DNA of 64,000 nucleotides from the NCBI RefSeq assembly GCF_004353905.1, contig NZ_SMOD01000038.1, positions 1 through 64,000 of the forward strand. The letters are read 5' to 3'. The notes beneath the pieces were generated by a model that saw only the letters and a list, made by a program, of their open reading frames with translations, ran no database searches and was not told the origin of the DNA. The position numbers were made by a program, and so were the translations under genes. Positions 17,451 through 25,636 of this stretch are shown piece by piece (the stretch's first letter is position 1; each line of letters starts with the position of its first letter). This DNA comes from Paraburkholderia guartelaensis. GTDB taxonomy: Bacteria > Pseudomonadota > Gammaproteobacteria > Burkholderiales > Burkholderiaceae.

Positions 17451-17574
17451 ACCAGCAGTATCCGCACCATACCTTGGATTCGCAGACTCTCTGACGCGCA
17501 AGTCGCTTCCACACCAGAATGCCGACGTACGTTGCAGCACGCCGGCATTCTCACAACCGCCGGTTCGCACTCCG

Positions 17575-18561
17575 TCAGGCGCTCGCGCCTTTCGCGGAGC
17601 GGGCCCGGGCTAGGCGTGCCAACGGATTGGCCAGCACGCTGCCCAGACGGCCGTCGAGCAGCACGACCATCAGAAGAAGCAGACCATTGACCAGCAGGAT
17701 CTGGGTCGAGGTCGCATTGAGCAGGCCGAGACCGTTGTTGAGCACCGTGAGGATCAACACGCCGACTGCGACGCCGAGCGGCGAACCGATTCCCCCCTCA
17801 AGGGCGACGCCGCCCACAATCGCCGCCGAAGCCGCCTGGAGCAGGATATTGCTGCCCATCGTTGCAGACGCGGTGGCGAGGCTGAGCGACAGCAGACCTC
17901 CACCGAGCGCAGAAAGGCTGCCAGAGATTGCGAAGCCTACGGTCAGTGCTGCACCGACGCGCGCACCGCTCTGGACGGCAGCCTTCCGGTGTCCACCCGC
18001 TGCGTAGATGTCCCGCCCGAGCGTGGTGTATCGCAAGAACAGCGATACGACCACGTAACAGAAGATGGTAATCAGGCTACGCGGGGAGAAGATGCCAAAG
18101 ATGTTCTGATCCAGGAAGTCGCTCACATCGAGATTTGCCCAGCTCAGGACGCGCCCGCCCGCTATCCAGTAACCGACACCCGTGAGGAACATCATCGAGC
18201 CGACGGTTGTGACAAGCGACGAGACACCAAGCCAGGGCAAAAGCGCCGCGTTCGCGATACCCACCACGATCCCGAAACAGACGGCATAGACCAGGCCAAG
18301 CACCGCACTATCGCCGCCAAACTTCACGGTGATCAGGCCCGCGACGGTCGCAAGCGCCGCCACACTGAGGTCGAACTCACCGGCGACCATCGTCACCGAC
18401 AAGCCCAGCGCTACGATGCCGAGGAAGGCGAACGCCTGGAAAATCGCGTACAGGTTGGCCGCTGAGAAAAAGTGATCGACGGTCAGGCCGAAGTACACGG
18501 GCATGCCGATTAGCAGGACCGAACGAATCACAAGATTCAGAAGACGTTGAGATTGATTCAT
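17575..18561 (-). CDS. Sugar-type ABC transporter permease (RbsC-like) 2
   Basis: 328 residues with about ten hydrophobic helices and the BPD_transp_2 pattern: NLYAIFQAFAFLGIVALGLSVTM, GEFDLSVAALA, GRDIYAAGGHRKAAVQSG and a GGVALEGGIGSPLG loop near the C-terminus, which contacts the ATPase in this family. It is third in the transporter operon (ATPase, permease, permease), 12 bases after the other permease. Two different permeases suggest a heterodimeric channel. It lies in the inner membrane and imports the ligand captured by the binding protein at 22862-23827. Confidence 0.93.
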   Translation of the reverse strand: MNQSQRLLNLVIRSVLLIGMPVYFGLTVDHFFSAANLYAIFQAFAFLGIVALGLSVTMVAGEFDLSVAALATVAGLITVKFGGDSAVLGLVYAVCFGIVVGIANAALLPWLGVSSLVTTVGSMMFLTGVGYWIAGGRVLSWANLDVSDFLDQNIFGIFSPRSLITIFCYVVVSLFLRYTTLGRDIYAAGGHRKAAVQSGARVGAALTVGFAISGSLSALGGGLLSLSLATASATMGSNILLQAASAAIVGGVALEGGIGSPLGVAVGVLILTVLNNGLGLLNATSTQILLVNGLLLLMVVLLDGRLGSVLANPLARLARARSAKGASA

Positions 18562-18573
18562 TTCGCTCTCCGC

Positions 18574-19584
18574 TTATTTTTTGCTGGGCCCGAGACGGGC
18601 GAGCAATGCACCGAACACGACCGCCCCCAGCACCACCATGCCTTTGACGACCAATTGATACTCGTAGCTCACGCCGCTCACGAGCAGGATGTTACTGATC
18701 ACGGCGAGGAAGATGGCGCCGGTAACCGCGTCCGAGATCTGGCCGCGTCCGCCCCGGATCGAGATGCCACCGACCAGAACTGCGGCGATTGCGTTGAAGT
18801 CGAGGTCGACTCCGTATGTGAGATTGCCTTGCGCCGACGACGATGCGATGAGCGACCCGGCAAGCGCCGCCGCCGCACCGGCAAATCCGTAGCAGAACAG
18901 GGTGGCCGCCATCAGGCGCAGACCCGCGATGCGAGCAACCTCCGAACGCATGCCAATGAGCCTGATCTCCCGTCCGATACGCGTCTTCTGGAGTATGAAA
19001 CTCCCGATGATCACGAAAACGGCGAGCACGATGATCTGGGTCGGCAACCAGCCAAAGAGCTTGCCTTGACCAAGCCAGGTTGCATCGCCATTTCCGATGA
19101 CGGTAAGGCCGCCGGTATAGAGCACGCCCGCGCCGAGAATGATGGAAGAGGTTGCGATCGTCGTGATGATCGGATTGGCCCGGCCCAGCGCGATGATGGC
19201 GCCCTGCACAATGCCTATCGCCAGGCCAGCAAGCACGACTGCGAGAACGGTTACGCCTAGCCCGAGGTGGATCAATGCAGCGAACATTACCGTTGAAACC
19301 GCAGCCGTCGCGCCCATCGAGAGCATGAACAGATTGCCGCTCAGTGTGACGAGTGCCATCCCGACTGCACCGACTCCGACTGCGGCAACCGAGTACATCA
19401 GCGACTGGACGTTGCCGAATTCGGTGAAGTGAGGAACGACGCCCGCTGCAACGATGATCAGCAATAGCGTTGCAACGCGGATAGAACCCGCATGAATACT
19501 CGTGCTGCCGAACAGTGCCGAAGCCCAGCGCCTATAGAATGTAGGAGAAGCCTGCATAGAGGGTTCAAGAGCGGTTTTATGCAT
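18574..19584 (-). CDS. Sugar-type ABC transporter permease (RbsC-like) 1
   Basis: 336 residues, about nine to ten membrane helices, BPD_transp_2 family (GNLFMLSMGATAAVST, GIVQGAIIALGRANPIITTIATSSI, GREIRLIGMRSEVARIAGL, LVGGISIRGGRGQISDA). The start MHKTALEPS at 19584 overlaps the ATPase stop by 8 bases; residues in the longer frame before it are antisense to the ATPase tail. It pairs with the second permease just downstream. The substrate is presumably a sugar, cyclitol or glycoside, judged from the neighbouring binding protein and oxidoreductases. Confidence 0.93.
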   Translation of the reverse strand: MHKTALEPSMQASPTFYRRWASALFGSTSIHAGSIRVATLLLIIVAAGVVPHFTEFGNVQSLMYSVAAVGVGAVGMALVTLSGNLFMLSMGATAAVSTVMFAALIHLGLGVTVLAVVLAGLAIGIVQGAIIALGRANPIITTIATSSIILGAGVLYTGGLTVIGNGDATWLGQGKLFGWLPTQIIVLAVFVIIGSFILQKTRIGREIRLIGMRSEVARIAGLRLMAATLFCYGFAGAAAALAGSLIASSSAQGNLTYGVDLDFNAIAAVLVGGISIRGGRGQISDAVTGAIFLAVISNILLVSGVSYEYQLVVKGMVVLGAVVFGALLARLGPSKK

Positions 19585-21160
19585 GGCCAGCCTCCACGCG
19601 TTGAGTTCTGAACGAAGCGTGGCCACCCGCCGCTTCGCCCCCACCTGCGACGATGTCATGCAGGACCGTATCGCCATCGATTTCGTGTCGCGGCTTGCGA
19701 CGCACCATCTGGCCTCGGAAAATCGTCACCACCGTATCCGCGAGTTCGAGGATTTCCTCAAGGTCGGTCGAGTAGAAAACCACGGCCAGGCCGTCGTCCG
19801 CCATCTTCCGCAGGGTCGAATAGATTTCGCTGCGTGCCCCGATATCCACACCGCGCGTCGGCTCGTTCAGCAGCAGGAGCTTCGGCGCGAGCGCCGCCGC
19901 CTTGGCGAGCGAAACCTTCTGCTGGTTTCCGCCGCTCAGGGTGGAAACCTCGTGCGGCAGTCGCTTCGCGTCTATCGCAAACATCCCGGCGAGACGCCTC
20001 GCTTCCGCAGCCTCAGCTGCGCGCTGCATGACGCCGGCGCGGCTGAATTTCGACATCACCGATGCAGTGATGTTGATACCGATCGGAGCGTCAAGAAACA
20101 CGCCCTTGTCGGCCCGGTCCTCGGCCACGTAACCGACACCGCAACGAAGCGCGCTTCGCACGCTGTCGATCTTTGCGACCTCACCGTCGAGCCTCACAGA
20201 CCTGGAGATGTCGCCACGCAGTCCGGCAAGCGCCTCGACTACCGTCTCGGCTCCCGATCCAAGCTGCCCGACGACCGCCACGATCTCGCCAGGCGCGACA
20301 TCGACGCTGAGGGCTTTCAGCTTGTCGTCAACGCTCAGATTCGTGACAGACAGGCGCGGCTGCAGGGATGCGCGTCCTTCAGTGGCCTTGACCGGATGAC
20401 GTACGAGCTCCCGGCCAATCATCGCCTTCACTACCTCGCCGGTGGTCATGTCTGCGGTCTTGCTCGTGATGACGTGCTGGCCGTTCCGGAAAACCGTGAT
20501 CCGGTCGGTCAGGGCAAAGACCTCATCGAGTCGATGGCTGACGAAAATCATCGCCGTCCCCTGGTCCCGCAGACGTCGTGCAACATCAAATACGCGCACA
20601 ATTTCGGCGTCCGACAGCGTGGCAGTCGGTTCGTCGAGCAGCAGGACCTTCGCCTGGCGAGACATGCCGCGCGCAATCTCGACCAGCTGGCACTCAGCGA
20701 GACTCAGTCGCGATGCCGGACTGTCCAGCTTGACATGGGAAAGGCCAACCGAATCGAGGTGCGCTCGGACCGTGTCACGGTAGCGGCCCCGCAGGTAAAT
20801 CTCGCGCTGGTCCGCACCGCCCAGGAGGATGTTATCGAGCACCGAGAGCGTGGGAACAATCGCGAGCTCCTGGTGGACAATCGAGATCAGCTTGGGGTCG
20901 GTGCGATGGCCGAGCTTGAGCGGCTGACCATCCACGGTAATCGAGCCATCGTCCGGCTCGACAAGTCCGCCGAGGATCTTGATGAACGTGCTCTTGCCTG
21001 CGCCGTTCTCGCCACAAAGGGCGTGGATTTCGCCGGGCGCGAGTTCGAGGCTCACGCCGGTCAGTGCCTTCACGCCGCCGTAGTGCTTCGTGAGGTTCAG
21101 GGCGCTGAGCAAGCTCGGCGTTTCAACGGCAGCACCGCCGCTGGTCGGGTCTTGTAGCAT
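19577..21160 (-). CDS. Sugar-type ABC transporter ATPase (RbsA-like, two domains)
   Basis: 527 residues, tandem nucleotide-binding domains as in RbsA/MglA. Domain 1: Walker A GENGAGKST at about 50-58, LSLAECQ signature, Walker B VLLLDEPTATLS, and the H-loop in FVSHRLDE. Domain 2: a degenerate P-loop lacking the lysine (VVGQLGSGAETV) but a good LSGGNQQKVSLAK signature, normal for this family. GGAGGAAGACA precedes the ATG at 21160. It heads an operon with the two permeases. The nearest upstream control is a 51 bp regulatory element 340 bp away, so the mRNA probably has a long leader. Confidence 0.95.
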   Translation of the reverse strand: MLQDPTSGGAAVETPSLLSALNLTKHYGGVKALTGVSLELAPGEIHALCGENGAGKSTFIKILGGLVEPDDGSITVDGQPLKLGHRTDPKLISIVHQELAIVPTLSVLDNILLGGADQREIYLRGRYRDTVRAHLDSVGLSHVKLDSPASRLSLAECQLVEIARGMSRQAKVLLLDEPTATLSDAEIVRVFDVARRLRDQGTAMIFVSHRLDEVFALTDRITVFRNGQHVITSKTADMTTGEVVKAMIGRELVRHPVKATEGRASLQPRLSVTNLSVDDKLKALSVDVAPGEIVAVVGQLGSGAETVVEALAGLRGDISRSVRLDGEVAKIDSVRSALRCGVGYVAEDRADKGVFLDAPIGINITASVMSKFSRAGVMQRAAEAAEARRLAGMFAIDAKRLPHEVSTLSGGNQQKVSLAKAAALAPKLLLLNEPTRGVDIGARSEIYSTLRKMADDGLAVVFYSTDLEEILELADTVVTIFRGQMVRRKPRHEIDGDTVLHDIVAGGGEAAGGHASFRTQRVEAGHA

Positions 21161-21500
21161 TGTCTTCCTCCAATGGAGGATCGGTCTGTCGCCTCGCCGA
21201 TCCACCTGTCGTCCTGCATCCACCGTATTGCGTCGCGACACCATGTACCGCCAACTACTCCCGGATCGGCACCGCCTTCAGAACGGGGCGGTCGCGCGTA
21301 AGGTCCGAAAGAGACTGCTGATCCCGATGTCGACGGGCCGGGCACAACGGGCGCGTGCGGTCCATCAGGAGGTGCGGAACCACAGGGAGAAATGCCGGTG
21401 GGATGCGTTGCGCCCAGGTTCGGGCGTGACGTTGTCTCCGTGTTGTGGACCGCTGCCGCGGTTTCGCTGTTGTTGTCCAAAAGGTTATTTCGTCGCCCCC

Positions 21501-21551
21501 AAAAGAAAAATGCCGGGCGGAAAAATGATATTTCCTCCCTGCGGAAATATC
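21501..21551. promoter_or_regulatory. Shared regulatory element, copy b (ABC transporter operon)
   Basis: AAAAGAAAAATGCCGGGCGG, then AAAAATGATATTTCC, then CCTGCGGAAATATCG. It matches copies a and c in order and spacing, with GAAAAATGC at the left, a GGAAA...TTTCC palindrome in the middle and GCGGAAA at the right. It is the only promoter-like structure between the oxidoreductase terminator and the ATPase start. Confidence 0.7.
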
Positions 21552-21581
21552 GGCATCGTTCTTGTGAACGCATTTCGGGCC

Positions 21582-21623
21582 AAAAAAAGCGGCCCCGGCG
21601 AAGGCTCTCGCCAGAGGCCGCTT
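21582..21623 (-). terminator. Rho-independent terminator after the second oxidoreductase
   Basis: On the minus strand AAGCGGCC...GGCCGCTT closes an 8 bp stem followed by a run of seven T. It lies 24 bp past the stop of the gene at 21647 and separates that transcript from the ABC operon. Confidence 0.8.
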
Positions 21624-21646
21624 AAGCGCTGGAGAACTCCTTTCCG

Positions 21647-22768
21647 TCAGATCGCGATCGAACGCCCTTCGACGGATGACTGGATGGCGCTGTCTACGAC
21701 CCGCTGGATCTCCCACGCCTCCTTGAAGTCGGGAAACGCCCGCCCCCCTCGATCAATCGCATCGAGGAATCCGGCCATCTCAATGGTCTTGAGATCGTTG
21801 AATCCGATCTGGTGGCCGCCTGCGACCGTAAAATTGGCATACGGCGGGTGTGCAGGCCCCGCTTCGATACGGGTAAATCCGGAGGTGCGCGGGTCGTCAC
21901 CGCCGCGGTAATAGTGCAGTTCGTTGAAACGCTCCTGGGAGAATACGAGCGCGCCCCTCGTTCCATAGACTTCGAACTCGAGCTGCATCTTGCGCCCCGT
22001 CGCGGCCCAGTTTGCTTCGAGCGTGCCTGAGCAGCCTCGCGCAAACGTGACCATCAGCCGGGCAATATCGTCGACCTTGACCGTCCGCCGCTCGCGCGCG
22101 CCCGGTGCGACCGGCCGTGTCTTGTTGACGGTCTCGAGCCGCGCGGTCACCTCCTCGATCGGCCCGAGAAGGAAGCGGGACAGCCCGATGATGTGGTTGC
22201 CGATCTCCGCGAGCGCACCGGCGCCGTTTTCCGGATCCACTCGCCAGCCGTAGGGAATTTCGGGGTCTGCCATGTAGTCTTCGGCGTGCACCCCACGAAA
22301 GCTTGTAATTTCACCGAGCTCGCCATCCGCGATCATTTGGCGCGCGAGAGCCAGCATCGGATTCTTGATGTAGTTGTACCCAACCTGCGTCACCGTTCCT
22401 GCCGCCGCGGCGGCCTCGGCCATCGCCAGTGCGTCGGTTGCCGAAGGGGCGATAGGCTTTTCGCAGTGCACGTGCTTGCCAGCTGCAATTGCCGCAAGCG
22501 CCATCTCGCGATGCAGGCTGCACGGCGTCGTGATGGAGATCACCTTGATTGCGTCGTCTGTGAGCAGTGATTTCCAGTCCGTCGTTGCCCGCTCGAACCC
22601 GAACTGCTGCTGGGCTTGTCGTGCACCCGCCTCATTGACGTCAGCCACCGCGACAAGGCGCGGCCGCACCGACTCCGGGAAGGCGTTCGGAACAGCACGG
22701 TAGGCGAGCGCATGCGCCTTTCCCATGAAGCCTGTTCCGATCACGCCGACACCAATCTCTCGTCTCAT
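21647..22768 (-). CDS. Gfo/Idh/MocA oxidoreductase, levoglucosan-dehydrogenase-like
   Basis: 373 residues. NAD-dependent oxidoreductase with Rossmann motif GTGFMGKAHALAYRAVP at 11-27 and the EKP lysine motif at 103-105. The catalytic histidine sits in EIGNHIIGL (H192), where IolG has D..IHD. The GVHAEDYMADPEIPYGWR stretch and a GPAHPPYANF loop recall the levoglucosan dehydrogenase and sugar 3-oxidase branch, which oxidise the C3 hydroxyl of a glycoside before beta-elimination. That branch also contains the C-glycoside oxidases. The start MRREIG at 22768 is chosen over an upstream ATG at 22780 because of family length. It follows the binding-protein gene by 93 bp and ends in a terminator. Confidence 0.85.
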   Translation of the reverse strand: MRREIGVGVIGTGFMGKAHALAYRAVPNAFPESVRPRLVAVADVNEAGARQAQQQFGFERATTDWKSLLTDDAIKVISITTPCSLHREMALAAIAAGKHVHCEKPIAPSATDALAMAEAAAAAGTVTQVGYNYIKNPMLALARQMIADGELGEITSFRGVHAEDYMADPEIPYGWRVDPENGAGALAEIGNHIIGLSRFLLGPIEEVTARLETVNKTRPVAPGARERRTVKVDDIARLMVTFARGCSGTLEANWAATGRKMQLEFEVYGTRGALVFSQERFNELHYYRGGDDPRTSGFTRIEAGPAHPPYANFTVAGGHQIGFNDLKTIEMAGFLDAIDRGGRAFPDFKEAWEIQRVVDSAIQSSVEGRSIAI

Positions 22769-22861
22769 CCAAACCTCCAAATATCGATCGCGGCACGTCG
22801 TGCCGCGATCGTCGAAATAACTAGAGCGCGAGGCAGAATTGACTACTGCCTCAACCGTCGA

Positions 22862-23827
22862 TCACTTCTGCTGGGAATAGCAGACGTTCACGTCGGCCTT
22901 TGTCGCGATCGGGTTCGGCAGATACTGGAGCGCCTGCGGGGTACCGCCGGTAGCCAGCATCTTTGCTGCCTTGGCGGCGTACGCGCCGTCGTCGAAAGGA
23001 GACTGCTCGACATCGGCGTATGCCTTGCCGGCGTTAATCAGGTCGACGCCTGACTGGTCGCAGCCGTGGCCGACGAGCACAAGCTTGGAGGGATCGAGGC
23101 CAAGCCGTTCGGCTGCGGTAACGGTGCCTCGCAGCTGTGCGTCGTTTTCGGTGTAAACGCCCTTCACATCCTTGTATTGGGTGAACAGTGCCGAAGCGGC
23201 CGCGCTCGCCTTGACGGCGTCCCAGTCGCCCGGAAGAGCGCCCACGACCTGGATTCCCGGTGCATCTTTCTTGAGTTGGTCGACGAACCCCTGGTAGCGC
23301 TGGAGCTGCGGCGGCGTGCCCATCGGCCCATTGATGACGATCACCTTGCCGCTCGCACCATAGCCCTTATCCTTGAAGCCCTGGATCATGGCCTTGGCGG
23401 CAGCCTGACCGTTGCTGATATCGTTCGGCCCGGTGAACACCTTCCAGTACCGGGAGTACTTCTGATCCGGCATCGAATTGGAAATCACGAGCGGAATCTT
23501 CGCCTGGTCGATTTTGCGAATCGACGGGACCATCGCGCTTGAGTCGACCGGGACGAGCACGATGACGTCCGGCTTTTGTGCGAGGGCTTGCTCGACCTGC
23601 GTGGCCTGTTCGTTCGCGTCGTAGTTCGTGACCTTCACATCGAGGTTGATGCCCTGAGCCTGTGCCTCTTTCTTGAAGCCCTTGATGTAGAGCGCCCAGT
23701 ATTCGACGCTCTGGGTCGGCATGAGCAATGTCACGTGCGGTTGGCTTGCTGCGCTCGCGACAGTGCTCAACGACGTCAACAGCGTTGCGAGGGCGACGCC
23801 AGCGAGGATGCGATTGCGGATGATCAT
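22862..23827 (-). CDS. Periplasmic sugar-binding protein (RbsB-like)
   Basis: 321 residues with a Sec signal peptide (cut after VASA, residue ~26). It is a type I periplasmic-binding fold: VTLLMPTQSVEYWALYIKGF, GINLDVKV.NYDANEQATQVEQALAQKPDVIVLVPVDS, and a C-terminal lobe with VYTENDAQLRGTVTAAERLG and VGHGCDQSGVDLI. It delivers its ligand to the ABC transporter at 17575-21160, although the oxidoreductase gene and a terminator lie between. AAGGAGACAACTC precedes the ATG at 23827. Copy c of the shared regulatory element lies 79 bp upstream. Confidence 0.93.
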   Translation of the reverse strand: MIIRNRILAGVALATLLTSLSTVASAASQPHVTLLMPTQSVEYWALYIKGFKKEAQAQGINLDVKVTNYDANEQATQVEQALAQKPDVIVLVPVDSSAMVPSIRKIDQAKIPLVISNSMPDQKYSRYWKVFTGPNDISNGQAAAKAMIQGFKDKGYGASGKVIVINGPMGTPPQLQRYQGFVDQLKKDAPGIQVVGALPGDWDAVKASAAASALFTQYKDVKGVYTENDAQLRGTVTAAERLGLDPSKLVLVGHGCDQSGVDLINAGKAYADVEQSPFDDGAYAAKAAKMLATGGTPQALQYLPNPIATKADVNVCYSQQK

Positions 23828-23905
23828 GAGTTGTCTCCTTTTGGACCACACCCAAAATTGAGTGTTTGGTTTCTGATGTTTTCGAGGCAACAGTAAGGGG
23901 CGCAG

Positions 23906-23959
23906 GCGGAAAGAAAAATGCGGTCCGACGAAAAGTTATTTTCTTGCAGCGGAAAAATG
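23906..23959. promoter_or_regulatory. Shared regulatory element, copy c (divergent binding protein / TIM barrel promoter)
   Basis: GCGGAAAGAAAAATGC, then CCGACGAAAAGTTATTTTC, then GCAGCGGAAAAATGTG. It is 79 bp from the binding-protein start (minus) and 206 bp from the TIM-barrel start (plus), so one site may serve both. The remaining parts of 23828-24164 hold no gene. Confidence 0.75.
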
Positions 23960-24164
23960 TGCTGCAGGCGCGTCGATGAGACGCGCGGAGGCGAACAATC
24001 GGATTCGAGGCTGCCTATCTCACAGCCACCAGCCTTTGTAGAGCAAATCTCTACATTCAGTGGAATGCAGATGTGTTTATCCGCCCGGGTTTCTACGCGA
24101 TAGTGGTATTCATGGTGACCGGTTCCATCTCGTCACCCACCTGTTCACTATCGAGAGAGTCGAA

Positions 24165-25019
24165 ATGTCAAAATCCAATATTGAGCTCGTCGCAGCCTAT
24201 TTCACGCTGTCGGGCGACGTTTATCCGTTTGGTCCGACCGAGATCAGCCCGTTCAGCTTCAGGCATCGGGTTGAGGCTGCTGCCAAGGCCGGATGGTCAG
24301 GCATCGGGCTCATTCATTCCGACATTTACGCGACCGCCGACAAGATCGGCTTTGCCGAGATGCGACACATCCTCGAAGCCAACGGCATCAAGCATGTCGA
24401 GTTCGAGTTCCTCGTCGACTGGTACCAGACCGGCGAACGTCGCCGTACGTCCGACAGCATGCGCTACTACTACCTGAAGGCCGCCGAAGAACTGCGCGCG
24501 CGCATCGTCAAGGTAGGACCCGGCATCGGGGAAGAAACCGCAAATGTCCCGCTCATGGTGGAAGAATTCGGCAAGCTGGCCGAAGACGCGGAGAAGCGCG
24601 GCACGCAAGTGATGCTCGAAATCATGCCGTTCAGCAACGTTCGGACGATCGAGACCGGCAGGGCGATCGTCGAAGGCGCCAACAAGGCGAATGCTGGACT
24701 CCTGCTCGACATCTGGCATCTCTCGCGCGGCAACATCGATTTCAAGGAGATCGCCACGATCAAGCCCGAGTTCATTAAGGGCATTGAGCTCGACGATGCG
24801 GACCGCTACGCGATCGAGCCCCTGTGGATGGACACCTGCCATAAACGTCGTCTCCCCGGCGAAGGCGTTCTCGATGTAAAGAGCTTCATCAAAGCCGTTC
24901 AGGCAACCGGCTTTGATGGTCCCTGGGGCGTCGAGATACTCTCCGAAGTCGAACGCAAGCTTCCGCTGGAAAAGATGGCGACGCGCGCGTACAACGCAAC
25001 GATTCAGCAGTTTGAGTAA
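24165..25019 (+). CDS. TIM-barrel sugar isomerase/dehydratase-like protein (AP endonuclease 2 fold)
   Basis: 284 residues of the xylose-isomerase-like barrel (IolE, IolH, DgpC-type). Likely divalent metal ligands are E152 (LEIMPF), D182 and H185 (LLDIWHL), E208 (GIELDD) and E257 (WGVEI), at the ends of successive strands. Members isomerise sugar phosphates, dehydrate inososes (IolE) or cleave 3-keto-glycosides by beta-elimination. With two Gfo/Idh/MocA oxidoreductases nearby, a dehydratase or lyase acting on a keto-ring product is the best guess. The start is MSKSNIE at 24165; the frame is open further up but without family match. It is divergent from the binding protein and shares its regulatory region. 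Confidence 0.88.
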   Translation: MSKSNIELVAAYFTLSGDVYPFGPTEISPFSFRHRVEAAAKAGWSGIGLIHSDIYATADKIGFAEMRHILEANGIKHVEFEFLVDWYQTGERRRTSDSMRYYYLKAAEELRARIVKVGPGIGEETANVPLMVEEFGKLAEDAEKRGTQVMLEIMPFSNVRTIETGRAIVEGANKANAGLLLDIWHLSRGNIDFKEIATIKPEFIKGIELDDADRYAIEPLWMDTCHKRRLPGEGVLDVKSFIKAVQATGFDGPWGVEILSEVERKLPLEKMATRAYNATIQQFE

Positions 25020-25158
25020 TAACCGCAATCCGGGGCCGTCGATCACCCCGTTGGCCCCGGAGACGACTGTGTCCGCGCTGCCCTGCGGAAGCAAATATGG
25101 TGACACTGCCAGCCGTCGAAGCTTCCAGTGGTCGCCAGAGCTGACTGGAGACGCCACC

Positions 25159-25464
25159 ATGGTCTCGCTCTATGTGCGATTCAATCTCGTACCCGGTAGA
25201 AAAGATCAATTCCTCCCTCGCATCAACGCGCTCATCGACGCAATGTCTGCGGAGCCGGATTTTGTCAGCGCGGTACTCAGTGAGGACGCTGAGAGCCCCG
25301 ACGTTCTAGTGCTCTTTGAAGTCTGGAACGGCACGGCCGATCAGTGGCTGGAAGTCCAGCCGACTCGAACCTACCGTGCCGGCTATACGAACGCGACAAA
25401 CGATCTGTTCGACACAAAGGAAGTCCACTTTCTTACCCCGATTTGCATCAAACAGCGCAAGTAA
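25159..25464 (+). CDS. Antibiotic biosynthesis monooxygenase (ABM) domain protein, YgiN-like
   Basis: 101 residues from MVSLYVRFNL at 25159, with GGAG 8 bases ahead. The ferredoxin-like ABM pattern is seen: V.FNLVPGRKDQFLPRINALIDAM, then DFVSAVLSEDAESPDVLVLFEVW and an HFLTPI end. Such proteins are dimeric cofactor-free monooxygenases acting on quinols, or small accessory proteins. In a cluster that ends in hydroxyquinol cleavage, oxidation of a phenolic or quinol intermediate is possible but unproven. It lies 139 bp downstream of the TIM-barrel gene on the same strand. Confidence 0.85.
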   Translation: MVSLYVRFNLVPGRKDQFLPRINALIDAMSAEPDFVSAVLSEDAESPDVLVLFEVWNGTADQWLEVQPTRTYRAGYTNATNDLFDTKEVHFLTPICIKQRK

Positions 25465-25636
25465 GAGTCCCCAGATTTCGAGTCCCGATCTTCAGGCGCC
25501 GTCAATCAACATCGCGCCCCCCGACCGACGTAACAAGCAAAGCCGCGGCGCACTATGGCGTTATCGCTTCGCCAAAGCTCGTTGGCTGCTAAGATCAATC
25601 GACGGATCCGCTTTAGCAACTGGAGAAACAAAAAGG

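Larger units (their letters stand above)
21161..21646. other. 486 bp gap: leader, regulatory element and terminator
   Basis: Between the second oxidoreductase gene and the ABC ATPase. It holds a terminator for the upstream gene (21582-21623), one copy of the shared regulatory element (21501-21551), and about 340 bp of leader without a convincing gene. Open frames across it are short and lack ribosome sites. Confidence 0.6.

Noticed and set aside
19583..21157. 524-codon open frame on the plus strand
   Set aside because: Antisense to the ABC ATPase, which has full Walker motifs; the plus-strand translation matches nothing.
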